Of a stretch of DNA of 40,178 nucleotides, positions 8,135 to 16,466 are shown piece by piece. The DNA is taken from contig NZ_VUAZ01000162.1 in NCBI RefSeq assembly GCF_009296165.1, positions 1 through 40,178 on the forward strand, read 5' to 3'. This stretch comes from Pseudomonas kitaguniensis. GTDB taxonomy: Bacteria; Pseudomonadota; Gammaproteobacteria; Pseudomonadales; Pseudomonadaceae. Position 1 is the first letter of the stretch; every line of letters starts with the position of its first letter. Position numbers and translations under genes: made by a program. Under the pieces are notes generated by a model that was not told where the DNA came from, searched no databases, and saw nothing but the letters and a program-made list of their open reading frames with translations.

Positions 8135-8665
8135 TTATTGAAGTTGCCGCCATAAAACCCGACGAAATATCAGGCCTTCACCTTCCTCCACCCGCGCGTA
8201 CAGCGTTTCCAGCACCGTGCGCGACTGACCACTGAGCCCCACCGCCGTCACGCGGTAAACCGTTGCACTTGTTTCAGCGGGCAAACCCGCCAGCCCCACC
8301 GCCAAACCCAGCGATTGCACGCCATACAGGCCATTCTTCGAGCCAACCCACATCACTGCTGACACAGGGTTTGCCCCGGCACCCGCCACCGAAGACGATT
8401 CCAGCGGCGGCGCACACAGGCTCACCGACGAGCACACAGGCAACGCGCCTCCCGCCCGATGAACAATCGACTCGCCAAGCCTCAGAGCGCTCTCGGCGCT
8501 TTGAAATGATTGATTTCGATGCCACAGGCTTCCGGCGATCTTTTGCTGGGACACCGCCCCTTGCATCGATGCCAAGCCGATCAGTGATAACACCAACAGA
8601 AACACCAGGCTGATCACTAGGACCATGCCTGTCTGCCGCCGGTAATAACCGCCAAAACGTGCCAT
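8135..8665 (-). CDS. pilX: Type IV minor pilin PilX
   Basis: PilX is a minor pilin of the tip complex. The leader MARFGGYYRRQTG ends in Gly and is followed by the hydrophobic helix MVLVISLVFLLVLSLIGLASMQ. The Glu at mature position 5 is absent, as is usual in PilX. The next segment QKIAGSLWHRNQSFQSAESALRLGES is the conserved PilX N-terminal region. The length is 176 aa. It begins 7 nt after the pilW stop codon and is followed directly by pilE. Confidence 0.9.
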   Translation of the reverse strand: MARFGGYYRRQTGMVLVISLVFLLVLSLIGLASMQGAVSQQKIAGSLWHRNQSFQSAESALRLGESIVHRAGGALPVCSSVSLCAPPLESSSVAGAGANPVSAVMWVGSKNGLYGVQSLGLAVGLAGLPAETSATVYRVTAVGLSGQSRTVLETLYARVEEGEGLIFRRVLWRQLQ

Positions 8666-8672
8666 GGTCGCC

Positions 8673-9380
8673 TTACCCCAACCGGTTACGCAGCGCCGCC
8701 ACGACGCTGTAGGCCTGGTTTTTCACGCGCCCGGTCGGGTCCAGCAGCGTCATCTGGATACGCACACTGCGTATCAGCGATTCGTCAGCGGGGCTGGCGT
8801 CGTAGCGCACCACGCGCGTCGAGCCTTGCCGGGCCGCCACACCGAAACTGATGTCAAACGCCTGCACGTTATCCACCAGCACGGTCTTGGCCGGCGCTGC
8901 AGGCGTGCTGACCTTCAACTGCTGCGTTTCAAAGGTATAAGTGAGCTGGCGTATTGCAAAAAGCGTCTGCCCGGGCGCGGCCGGTGGCGAGCGGCCCACA
9001 TAGGCTTGAGCGCTGCCCGTGCAGTCGGACAGTACCGTCCAGTCAGGCTTGCCACCCTCGCCCGCACCATCAACAGTCACCAGCGTCAGTGACCTGGAGC
9101 CGCCTGCAGCACTGGCGCTGACAGGCCGATCAAAGGCCGCCGGGGCGTTTTCGATGTAGGCCGTCGACAGGCAGCCAAACATGCCCGCCTGGCGAATATC
9201 CTGAATCATCTTGCCCAGTACAAACCGCGCATCATCCTGCAGCAACATGGCGGCCTGCTGGCTGGCTTGCGTGGTTCGAGCGCTGATCGCCACCTGGCTG
9301 ACGCCGAGTATCAGCACCCAGCCGACGGCCAATGCGAGCAACAACTCCAGCAGACTGAACCCACGCGCACAGCGCTTCAT
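8673..9380 (-). CDS. pilW: Type IV minor pilin PilW
   Basis: PilW is a minor pilin of the PilVWXE priming complex. The prepilin signal MKRCARG is followed by FSLLELLLALAVGWVLILG, with Glu at position 5. A Cys pair (MFGCLS ... LSDCTG) lies in the head domain. The frame extends upstream, but the ATG at 9380 gives a proper prepilin leader and overlaps the pilV stop as ATGA, so translation is coupled. The length from this start is 235 aa. Confidence 0.9.
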   Translation of the reverse strand: MKRCARGFSLLELLLALAVGWVLILGVSQVAISARTTQASQQAAMLLQDDARFVLGKMIQDIRQAGMFGCLSTAYIENAPAAFDRPVSASAAGGSRSLTLVTVDGAGEGGKPDWTVLSDCTGSAQAYVGRSPPAAPGQTLFAIRQLTYTFETQQLKVSTPAAPAKTVLVDNVQAFDISFGVAARQGSTRVVRYDASPADESLIRSVRIQMTLLDPTGRVKNQAYSVVAALRNRLG

Positions 9381-9862
9381 CGCACCGCCCCTGTCTCGCT
9401 GGCAATGCGACTGGTGAGGGTGAAGGTTTCCCGTGCGCCTTCGGTGTGGGTGCCCCGGGCATCGTCCCAACTGATACTGACGGTTACCTCGCTGCCGCTG
9501 ATCACCACGGCGCCTTTACCGCCCTCCCCGGCAAACCCGAGGATATTCGCTTCAAAATCATGCAGGTCCAGGTCTCGCACGCTGGCGGTCGCGTTACCGG
9601 GCGGCGCGTGCTCGGTTCGGCCCCATGAATAATCGGCGCCTGCGTTGGCGCGAACCCGGTCGAGCATGTCGTAGGCAATGAAACTCGCCTGGCTGATCAT
9701 CCTTGAGCTGTCGGTGTACTTGAGCGCGTTGAGCTGGATCAGCGCCGCGCCCAGCAGGCCCACCGCCAGAATCAGCACGGCGACCAGCACCTCGATCAGG
9801 GTCATGCCGGATTGCGGGCGGTTCAAGAAGCGCGGGAAATTCAGGTTCTGGCAAGCAGGCAT
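9377..9862 (-). CDS. pilV: Type IV minor pilin PilV
   Basis: PilV is a minor pilin and the first gene of the pilV-W-X-E operon. The processing site NRPQSG/MTLIEVLVAVLILAVGLLGAA is clear, with Glu at mature position 5. I chose the ATG at 9862 (161 aa, leader of 19 residues); an ATG at 9874 would give a 23-residue leader. Neither has a strong ribosome site, and the frame remains open further upstream. A terminator-like hairpin with nine T lies 27 nt before the start and may attenuate the operon. Confidence 0.85.
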   Translation of the reverse strand: MPACQNLNFPRFLNRPQSGMTLIEVLVAVLILAVGLLGAALIQLNALKYTDSSRMISQASFIAYDMLDRVRANAGADYSWGRTEHAPPGNATASVRDLDLHDFEANILGFAGEGGKGAVVISGSEVTVSISWDDARGTHTEGARETFTLTSRIASETGAVR

Positions 9863-9888
9863 TACCGTCGTCATCCATGTCGAAGGCC

Positions 9889-9914
9889 GAAAAAAAAAGC
9901 AGGCAAACCCTGCT
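9889..9914 (-). terminator. Terminator-like hairpin in the pilV leader (possible attenuator)
   Basis: On the minus strand a 6-bp stem AGCAGG/CCTGCT (9914-9909 with 9903-9898) with a 5-nt loop is followed by nine T. No minus-strand gene lies upstream, because fimT is divergent. A transcript that starts before 9914 toward pilV would have to read through it. It could be an attenuator, or the operon promoter may lie downstream of it. Confidence 0.6.
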
Positions 9915-10070
9915 GTGCGACCCAAGACTAGCGCCGGTTTTGGACTCGCGCTGCTCCCGGAACAAAGGGAAATACTTTGGACATAAAGGCCATCACTCAG
10001 GCCTGGAAGGCGCGAGCTATACCTATGGCTGCCACCCGAAACACTCACCACGTCCACGGAGGGACAGCAT

Positions 10071-10652
10071 ATGACGCAACGAGGTTTTACCCTGATAGAA
10101 CTGCTACTCAGCCTGGTCTTGAGCAGCATCCTGGCGCACTTGGCGGTGCCGAATTTTAGAGGCCTGCTGGATTCGCAACAGCGCCAGATTGCCGCCCAAG
10201 CGCTGGCCGGTGGGCTGCGTTACGCTCGCACCGAGGCCATTACACGCAATCGCGCAGTGGTCATTCATGCGCTGGGGGAGGACTGGAGCCTGGGATGGCG
10301 AGTGATACTCGACGTAAGCGGGCGCGGCCACTTGGACGACGACAACCCGGTACTGCTGGAGCGTCAGGACAGCGGGCGAGTGCCGATTGTGGGTAACGGG
10401 CCGGTCAAGAGCCAAGTGCGCTTCAGCGGGTTGGGCGAGCCGATATTTAACGCAGGCGGTTTTCGCGCAGGCACTGTGCATGTGTGTGACGCGGGCCAGG
10501 CGCAAAGCCGCTTCCAGGTGGTACTTGCGCCCAGCGGGCGCATCAGCCTGCGCAGTGAAATAACCGAGCAGGCCTTGTGCCGGGGTTCTGCCGGCACTGC
10601 AGGGCTTACAGCAACGAACGAACCCGCAGCTCTTTGGGCATCGAGAACGTGA
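10071..10652 (+). CDS. fimT: GspH/FimT-family minor pilin (FimT/FimU-like)
   Basis: This is a type IV pilus minor pseudopilin of the GspH/FimT family. The leader MTQRG is followed by FTLIELLLSLVLSSILAHLAVPNF with Glu at position 5, then GGLRYARTEAITRNRAVVIHA, the typical GspH region. The ATG at 10071 has a strong ribosome site (GGAGGG). At 193 aa it is slightly long: its last 47 nt overlap the 3' end of convergent ispH, and the last 16 or so residues do not look like family sequence. It is divergent from pilV rather than leading the operon as fimU does in P. aeruginosa. FimT and FimU cannot be told apart here. Confidence 0.82.
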   Translation: MTQRGFTLIELLLSLVLSSILAHLAVPNFRGLLDSQQRQIAAQALAGGLRYARTEAITRNRAVVIHALGEDWSLGWRVILDVSGRGHLDDDNPVLLERQDSGRVPIVGNGPVKSQVRFSGLGEPIFNAGGFRAGTVHVCDAGQAQSRFQVVLAPSGRISLRSEITEQALCRGSAGTAGLTATNEPAALWASRT

Positions 10653-11553
10653 TGTTCTCTTCACGACCGGCCAACTCATCCGCGCCGGTGGCGCCCCACG
10701 CCTGCAATTGCTGGATAACGCCGCGTACCAGCACTTCCGGAGCCGAAGCGCCGGCGGTAATGCCGATACGCTCAACACCGTCAAACCAGCTGCGTTGCAG
10801 GTCTTCGGCACCGTCGATCAGGTACGCCGGGGTGGCCATGCGTTCAGCCAATTCGCGCAGGCGGTTGGAGTTGGAGCTGTTAGGGCTGCCGACCACCAAC
10901 ACCACGTCGCATTCGTTGGCCAGTTGCTTGACGGCGTCTTGACGGTTTTGCGTGGCGTAGCAGATGTCGTCTTTACGCGGGCCGCCAATCGCCGGAAAAC
11001 GTGTGCGCAGCGCATCGATCACGCGGCTGGTGTCGTCCATCGACAAGGTGGTCTGCGTCACGAAGGCCAACCGCTCAGGGTTGTGCACCTGCAAGGCGGC
11101 GACGTCTTTTTCGTCTTCGACCAAGTAGATGGCGCCGCCATTGGTGCCGTCATACTGGCCCATGGTGCCTTCGACTTCCGGGTGGCCAGCATGGCCGATC
11201 AGGATACATTCACGGCCGTCGCGGCTGTAACGCGCGACTTCGATGTGCACCTTGGTGACCAGCGGGCAGGTGGCGTCGAATACTTTGAGGCCACGGCCGG
11301 CCGCTTCGGTACGCACGGCCTGGGAAACACCGTGAGCGCTGAAGATGACGATAACGTCGTCTGGCACTTGCTCGAGTTCTTCTACAAAAATCGCGCCGCG
11401 CGCGCGCAGGTCTTCGACCACAAACTTGTTGTGGACGACTTCGTGGCGCACGTAAATCGGCGGCCCGAAAACTTCCAGGGCGCGGTTGACGATTTCAATC
11501 GCCCGGTCCACACCGGCGCAGAAGCCACGGGGGTTGGCGAGTTTGATTTGCAT
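10606..11553 (-). CDS. ispH: 4-hydroxy-3-methylbut-2-enyl diphosphate reductase IspH
   Basis: IspH (LytB) is the last enzyme of the MEP isoprenoid pathway and reduces HMBPP to IPP and DMAPP with a [4Fe-4S] cluster. The three cluster cysteines are visible in GFCAGVDRA (Cys12), DATCPLVTKVH and PRKDDICYATQNRQ. The catalytic Glu lies in HPEVEGTMGQ. The length of 315 aa is usual. The ATG at 11553 has GAGG upstream. It is the final gene of ribF-ileS-lspA-fkpB-ispH, an order conserved in Pseudomonas. Confidence 0.97.
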   Translation of the reverse strand: MQIKLANPRGFCAGVDRAIEIVNRALEVFGPPIYVRHEVVHNKFVVEDLRARGAIFVEELEQVPDDVIVIFSAHGVSQAVRTEAAGRGLKVFDATCPLVTKVHIEVARYSRDGRECILIGHAGHPEVEGTMGQYDGTNGGAIYLVEDEKDVAALQVHNPERLAFVTQTTLSMDDTSRVIDALRTRFPAIGGPRKDDICYATQNRQDAVKQLANECDVVLVVGSPNSSNSNRLRELAERMATPAYLIDGAEDLQRSWFDGVERIGITAGASAPEVLVRGVIQQLQAWGATGADELAGREENITFSMPKELRVRSLL

Positions 11554-11612
11554 GCTGTGCCTCGTGCCTTGCAGGGCTGGAAATTGGATCGTGCAGGAGC
11601 CGGTGGCGTCAA

Positions 11613-12065
11613 TCAGAGCGCTTTAACGTCGAAGATTTCAACGTCAAACGTCAAGGTTTTACCGGCCAACGGGTGGTTGAAGTCGATGGTCACTTGCGCG
11701 TCATCGAAGGTTTTAACCACTCCCGGCAGTTCAGTATTCGCCGCATCGTTGAAAATCACCAGCAAGCCTTCCGACAGCTCCATGTCCTGGAACTGCGAAC
11801 GCGGGATGATCTGCACGTTTTGCGGGTTAGGCTGGCCAAAGGCGTTTTCCGGCAGAATCTGCAGGGTACGCTTGTCGCCCGCCTTGAAACCAAACAGCGC
11901 CGCTTCAAAACCCGGCAGCAGGTTGCCATCGCCGACCTTGAAGGTCGCCGGGGCTTTGTCGAACGTACTGTCGACCGTGTCGCCGTTCTCGAGGCGCAAT
12001 GCGAAGTGCAAAGTGACTTCCGTGTTCTGGCCGATGCGTTGCTCAGCCAATACCTGATCAGTCAT
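11613..12065 (-). CDS. fkpB: FKBP-type peptidyl-prolyl isomerase FkpB (SlpA)
   Basis: FkpB is a cytosolic FKBP-type proline isomerase and chaperone of the SlyD/SlpA class. Family motifs are visible: VTLHFALRLENGDTVDSTF at the start, DGNLLPGFEAALFGFKAGDKR, and DFNHPLAGKTLTFDVEI at the end. The inserted-flap region lies between. The ATG at 12065 gives 150 aa, the usual size, and overlaps the lspA end by 8 nt. Unlike SlyD it has no His-rich tail. Confidence 0.93.
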   Translation of the reverse strand: MTDQVLAEQRIGQNTEVTLHFALRLENGDTVDSTFDKAPATFKVGDGNLLPGFEAALFGFKAGDKRTLQILPENAFGQPNPQNVQIIPRSQFQDMELSEGLLVIFNDAANTELPGVVKTFDDAQVTIDFNHPLAGKTLTFDVEIFDVKAL

Positions 12066-12570
12066 TGACGGTCTCTCCGGTTTTCTTGCTTTTGAACATG
12101 TCCAACGCCAGCATGATTGCACCGACGGTGATGGCGCTGTCGGCAAAGTTGAACGCCGGGAAGTACCAGCGGTTTTGCCAATGCACCAGGATAAAGTCGA
12201 TCACATGGCCCAAGGCGATGCGGTCGTACAAGTTGCCCAGCGCGCCGCCCAGCACCAGTGCCAAGGCGATGGCCAGCCAGGTGTCATCGCGGCCCAGGCG
12301 TTTAAGCCAGACCACTAGCACCGCACTGACCACCACAGCGATCAAGGCGAACAGCCAGCGCTGCCAGCCGCCGCCATCAGCGAGGAAGCTGAAAGCGGCG
12401 CCGGTGTTGTAGGCCAGGGTCCAGCTGAAGTAGTCAGGTATGACCACAATCTGCTGGTACATCTGTAAGGCGCCTTCGAAGTGAGCCTTGCTGAGCTGGT
12501 CAATGACCAGCACCAGCACGCTCAGTACGAGCCAGCCCAGACGTCCGAAACGGCTGGAAGCGTTAGGCAT
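12058..12570 (-). CDS. lspA: Lipoprotein signal peptidase LspA
   Basis: LspA is the inner-membrane aspartyl protease that removes signal peptides from prolipoproteins; here it would process BamD among others. Four membrane segments are visible, along with the catalytic aspartates in GHVIDFI (Asp125) and NFADSAI (Asp144). The ATG at 12570 (170 aa) has GAGG upstream and overlaps the ileS stop by 8 nt. An in-frame GTG at 12591 would add seven residues and looks less likely. Confidence 0.95.
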   Translation of the reverse strand: MPNASSRFGRLGWLVLSVLVLVIDQLSKAHFEGALQMYQQIVVIPDYFSWTLAYNTGAAFSFLADGGGWQRWLFALIAVVVSAVLVVWLKRLGRDDTWLAIALALVLGGALGNLYDRIALGHVIDFILVHWQNRWYFPAFNFADSAITVGAIMLALDMFKSKKTGETVND

Positions 12571-15394
12571 AGTGGCGAACCTCACCGGCACCGCTGATGT
12601 TGTCGACGCAACGACCGCAGATTTCCGGATGCTCAGGGTTCACGCCAACGTCTTCACGGCAGTGCCAGCAACGGGCGCACTTGGGGAAGGCCGACTTGAC
12701 CACTTGCAGCTTGAGACCCGGTACTTCGGTCGCCACGGCATCCGCTGGAGCCTGGGCAAACGGTGCCAGGCTGGCGGTGGAAGTAATCAGCACAAAGCGC
12801 AGTTCGTTGCTCAGCTTGGCCAGGTCGGCAGTCAGGCCTTCTTCGGCAAACAGCGTGACTTCGGCCTGGAGGTTGCCACCCACGGCCTTGGCCGCGCGCT
12901 GAACTTCCAGCTCCTTGTTCACTGCCACTTTCACGGCCATAACGCCTTCCCAGTACTCGCGGCCCAGTTCGAAGTCAGCCGGCAGTTCGGTCAGGCCTTC
13001 GTACCAGGTGTTGAGCATCACCGATTCGTTACGCTCACCCGGCAGGTATTCCCATAGTTCGTCAGCGGTGAAGGCCAGGATCGGCGCGATCCAGCGCACC
13101 AGCGCTTCGCTGATGTGGTACAGCGCGGTTTGCGCCGAGCGGCGTGCCTTGCTGTTGGCGGCGGTGGTGTACTGGCGATCCTTGATGATGTCGAGGTAGA
13201 AACCACCCAGCTCCTGCACACAGAAGTTGTGGATCTTCGAGTAAACGTTCCAGAAACGGTATTCGCCGTAGTGTTCCTGCAACTCGCGCTGCAGCAACAG
13301 GGTACGGTCCACGGCCCAACGGTCGAGGGCGAGCATGTCCTCGGCTGGCAGGATGTCGGTGGCCGGGTTGAAACCGGTCAGGTTCGACAGCATGAAGCGT
13401 GCGGTATTGCGGATTCGACGGTAGGCGTCGGCACTGCGCGCGAGGATCTGGTCCGACACGGCGATTTCGCCCGAGTAATCGGTCGAAGCCACCCACAGAC
13501 GCATGATGTCGGCGCCCAAGGTGTCGTTGATCTTTTTCGGCTCGATCACGTTTTTCAGCGACTTCGACATTTTGCGGCCCGTCTCGTCGACGGTAAAACC
13601 GTGGGTCAGCAGTTCGCGGTACGGCGCGTGGTCGTCGATGGCGCAACCGGTCAGCAACGAGGAGTGGAACCAGCCACGGTGTTGGTCGGAGCCTTCCAGG
13701 TACAGGTCGGCACGCGGGCCGGTCTGGTGGCCCATCGGGTGCGAACCGCGCAGCACGTGCCAATGGGTGGTGCCCGAGTCAAACCACACGTCGAGGGTGT
13801 CGCTGATCTTGTCGTACAGCGGCGCTTCGTCGCCCAGCAGCTCGGCGGCGTCCAGCTTGAACCAGGCTTCGATGCCTTCCTGTTCAACGCGCTGGGCCAC
13901 CACTTCCATCAGTTCGACGGTACGCGGGTGCAGCTCGCCGCTTTCCTTGTTCAGGAAGAACGGGATCGGCACGCCCCAGTTGCGCTGGCGCGAGATGCAC
14001 CAGTCCGGGCGGTTGGCGATCATCGAGTGCAGGCGCGCCTGGCCCCAGGCCGGCACGAACTTGGTCTCTTCGATGGCTTTGATCGCACGGTTACGCAGGG
14101 TTTCGCCGCTGGCCGGCTCTTTGTCCATGCCGATAAACCACTGCGCAGTCGCGCGGTAGATCAGCGGGCTCTTGTGGCGCCAGCAATGCATGTAGCTGTG
14201 CTGGATGGTGGCGGTTTGCATCAGCGCACCGACTTCACGCAGCTTTTCGATGATCGCAGGGTCAGCCTTGAAGATGAACTGCCCGCCGAAGAACTCCAGC
14301 GACGGCACATAAACGCCGTTGCTTTGCACCGGGTTGATGATGTCGTCGTTGACCAGACCGTACTTCTTGCAGATCACAAAGTCGTCCACGCCATACGCGG
14401 GCGAGCAGTGAACCACGCCGGTGCCGGAACCCAGCTCAACGTAGTCAGCCAGGTACACCGGTGACAGGCGGTCATAGAACGGGTGACGGAAGTTGATCAG
14501 TTCCAGCGCCGTGCCGGTGGTGGTGGCGATCACCGAACCTTGCAGTTCGTAGCGCGCCAGGCAAGCTTCGACCATTTCCTCGGCCAGCACCAGCAGGCGA
14601 TCACCGACGTCTACCAGCGCGTAGGTGAATTCCGGGTGCACGTTCAGCGCCTGGTTGGCGGGGATGGTCCACGGAGTGGTGGTCCAGATCACGATCGCCG
14701 CCGGTTTGCTCAGGCTTGCCAGGCCAAAGGCCTCGGCCAGCTTGGCGTCGTCGGCGATCGGGAAGGCCACGTCGATGGTCGAGGACTTTTTGTCTTCGTA
14801 CTCGACTTCCGCTTCAGCCAATGCCGAACCGCAATCGAAACACCAGTTCACAGGCTTGAGGCCTTTGAACACAAAACCGCCTTTGACGATTTCGGCCAAG
14901 GCGCGGATTTCACCGGCCTCGTTGGTAAAGTTCATGGTCTTGTACGGGTTGTCCCATTCGCCCAACACACCCAGGCGGATGAACTCGGACTTCTGCCCTT
15001 CGATCTGCTCGGTGGCGTAGGCACGGCACAGTTCGCGGGTTTTATCCGCGCCCAGGTTCTTGCCGTAGGTCACTTCGACCTTGTGTTCGATCGGCAGGCC
15101 GTGGCAGTCCCAACCCGGCACATACGGCGCGTCGAAACCCGACAGGGTTTTGGAGCGCAGGATCATGTCCTTGAGAATTTTGTTCAGCGCATGACCGATG
15201 TGAATCGTGCCGTTGGCATAAGGAGGGCCGTCGTGCAGCACGAATTTCGGACGATCCTTGCCAATTTCGCGCAACTTTCCGTACAGGCCAATACTGTCCC
15301 AGCGCTGCAGGATCTGCGGTTCGCGCTGTGGCAGGCCGGCCTTCATTGGGAAGGCGGTGTCCGGAAGGTTTAGCGTGGCTTTATAGTCGGTCAT
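12563..15394 (-). CDS. ileS: Isoleucyl-tRNA synthetase
   Basis: IleS charges tRNA-Ile and is a class Ia synthetase. The HIGH motif is at residues 65-68 (TIHIGHALNK) and the KMSKS loop is in GRKMSKSLKNVIEP. An editing domain (CP1) lies between, and a C-terminal zinc finger CARCWHC ... CGRCVDNI closes the protein. At 943 aa this is the bacterial (ileS1) type, with the C-terminal zinc finger. It starts 14 nt after the ribF stop codon and overlaps lspA. Confidence 0.98.
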   Translation of the reverse strand: MTDYKATLNLPDTAFPMKAGLPQREPQILQRWDSIGLYGKLREIGKDRPKFVLHDGPPYANGTIHIGHALNKILKDMILRSKTLSGFDAPYVPGWDCHGLPIEHKVEVTYGKNLGADKTRELCRAYATEQIEGQKSEFIRLGVLGEWDNPYKTMNFTNEAGEIRALAEIVKGGFVFKGLKPVNWCFDCGSALAEAEVEYEDKKSSTIDVAFPIADDAKLAEAFGLASLSKPAAIVIWTTTPWTIPANQALNVHPEFTYALVDVGDRLLVLAEEMVEACLARYELQGSVIATTTGTALELINFRHPFYDRLSPVYLADYVELGSGTGVVHCSPAYGVDDFVICKKYGLVNDDIINPVQSNGVYVPSLEFFGGQFIFKADPAIIEKLREVGALMQTATIQHSYMHCWRHKSPLIYRATAQWFIGMDKEPASGETLRNRAIKAIEETKFVPAWGQARLHSMIANRPDWCISRQRNWGVPIPFFLNKESGELHPRTVELMEVVAQRVEQEGIEAWFKLDAAELLGDEAPLYDKISDTLDVWFDSGTTHWHVLRGSHPMGHQTGPRADLYLEGSDQHRGWFHSSLLTGCAIDDHAPYRELLTHGFTVDETGRKMSKSLKNVIEPKKINDTLGADIMRLWVASTDYSGEIAVSDQILARSADAYRRIRNTARFMLSNLTGFNPATDILPAEDMLALDRWAVDRTLLLQRELQEHYGEYRFWNVYSKIHNFCVQELGGFYLDIIKDRQYTTAANSKARRSAQTALYHISEALVRWIAPILAFTADELWEYLPGERNESVMLNTWYEGLTELPADFELGREYWEGVMAVKVAVNKELEVQRAAKAVGGNLQAEVTLFAEEGLTADLAKLSNELRFVLITSTASLAPFAQAPADAVATEVPGLKLQVVKSAFPKCARCWHCREDVGVNPEHPEICGRCVDNISGAGEVRHYA

Positions 15395-15408
15395 TTAAGG
15401 CTCTTCGG

Positions 15409-16347
15409 TTAGCGATGGGCGCTAGGTGCGGCTAGTGCACGGGCGGCGGCGACATCCGCATTGATCGCCGTTTTCAACGCCTCAAGCGAGGCGAAACGCT
15501 GCTCTTCACGCAGCTTCTGGTGGAAAACCACCGTCAAACGCCGGTCATACAAGTCACCGGCAAAATCCAAAAGGTGAACTTCCAGGTGGGCCTTGCCATC
15601 ACCTGCAACCGTGGGCCTGACGCCTATGTTGGCGACTCCCGGCCACGGCTGGCCGTCGATGTCGACACTCACCAGGTAAACCCCGGTCAGTGGCACACGG
15701 CGGCGCTTGAGTTGCACGTTGGCGGTTGGCGTGCCCAATTGGCGCGCCAGCTTCTGGCCGTGCAGTACCCGCCCGGCAATGCGGAACGGGCGACCGAGCA
15801 AACGCTCGGCCAAGGCGAAGTCGGCGGCGGCCAGGGCGTTACGCACCTGGGTGCTGCTCACGCGCAGGCCGTCCAGTTCGACGGTTTGCGCGGCTTCGAC
15901 GGTAAAACCCTGGTTGACGCCGGCGTGTTGCAGGAAATCGAAATCGCCAACGCGGTCGCAACCAAAACGGAAGTCGTCGCCGACTTCCAGGTGCTGCACG
16001 CCCAGGCCATCGACCAGGATACGGTCGACGAACTCGGCGGCGCTGAGGCTTTGCAAACGCTGGTTAAAGGCCAGGCACAGGACACGGTCCACGCCCTCTT
16101 CAGCCAGCAGTTGCAGCTTGTCCCGCAGGCGGGCCAGCCGCGCCGGCGCCGTTTGCGGGGTGAAAAATTCCCGCGGCTGTGGCTCAAAAATCACCACGCA
16201 GCTGGGCACACCCAACTCGACCGCTCGTTCGCGCAACCGGGCCAGAATAGCCTGGTGGCCACGGTGAACACCGTCAAAGTTGCCAATAGTGGCGACGCAG
16301 CCCCGATGCTGGGGGCGCAGGTTGTGGAGACCTCGAACCAGCTGCAT
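15409..16347 (-). CDS. ribF: Bifunctional riboflavin kinase/FMN adenylyltransferase RibF
   Basis: RibF makes FMN and then FAD from riboflavin. The N-terminal adenylyltransferase has GNFDGVHRGHQ and the C-terminal flavokinase domain has GVYLVSVDIDGQPWPGVANIGVRPTV. The ATG at 16347 gives 312 aa as in other Pseudomonas; an in-frame ATG at 16365 is the alternative. It is the first gene of the five-gene operon ending in ispH. A TATAAT box lies 29 nt upstream. FAD from this enzyme would feed the many flavoproteins in this window (ThiO, photolyase, amine-oxidase-like protein). Confidence 0.95.
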   Translation of the reverse strand: MQLVRGLHNLRPQHRGCVATIGNFDGVHRGHQAILARLRERAVELGVPSCVVIFEPQPREFFTPQTAPARLARLRDKLQLLAEEGVDRVLCLAFNQRLQSLSAAEFVDRILVDGLGVQHLEVGDDFRFGCDRVGDFDFLQHAGVNQGFTVEAAQTVELDGLRVSSTQVRNALAAADFALAERLLGRPFRIAGRVLHGQKLARQLGTPTANVQLKRRRVPLTGVYLVSVDIDGQPWPGVANIGVRPTVAGDGKAHLEVHLLDFAGDLYDRRLTVVFHQKLREEQRFASLEALKTAINADVAAARALAAPSAHR

Positions 16348-16375
16348 AACGCGCTTCTTGCTCATAAAGTGGTCG

Positions 16376-16381
16376 ATTATA
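16376..16381 (-). promoter_or_regulatory. Likely -10 element of the ribF operon
   Basis: On the minus strand a perfect TATAAT ends 28 nt before the ribF ATG. A -35 is weak (GTCGTC, 16-nt spacing). The predicted start site near 16369 leaves a leader of about 22 nt. Confidence 0.5.
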
Positions 16382-16433
16382 ACCACACCCGGCCTCGGAC
16401 GACAGGCAACAGCGCAGGCCAAATCGATCGAAT

Positions 16434-16455
16434 CGATAAAACAACCGTTTTATCG
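16434..16455 (-). terminator. Hairpin after murJ, possible terminator
   Basis: A perfect 9-bp stem CGATAAAAC/GTTTTATCG with a 4-nt loop lies 11 nt after the murJ stop codon. There is no separate T run, so termination is uncertain. It separates murJ from the ribF promoter. Confidence 0.4.
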
Positions 16456-16466
16456 CGGCAAAGTGG

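Noticed and set aside
9940..9960. Sigma-54-like GG...GC motif upstream of fimT
   Set aside because: The GG to GC distance is 9 instead of 10 nt and flanking bases do not fit.
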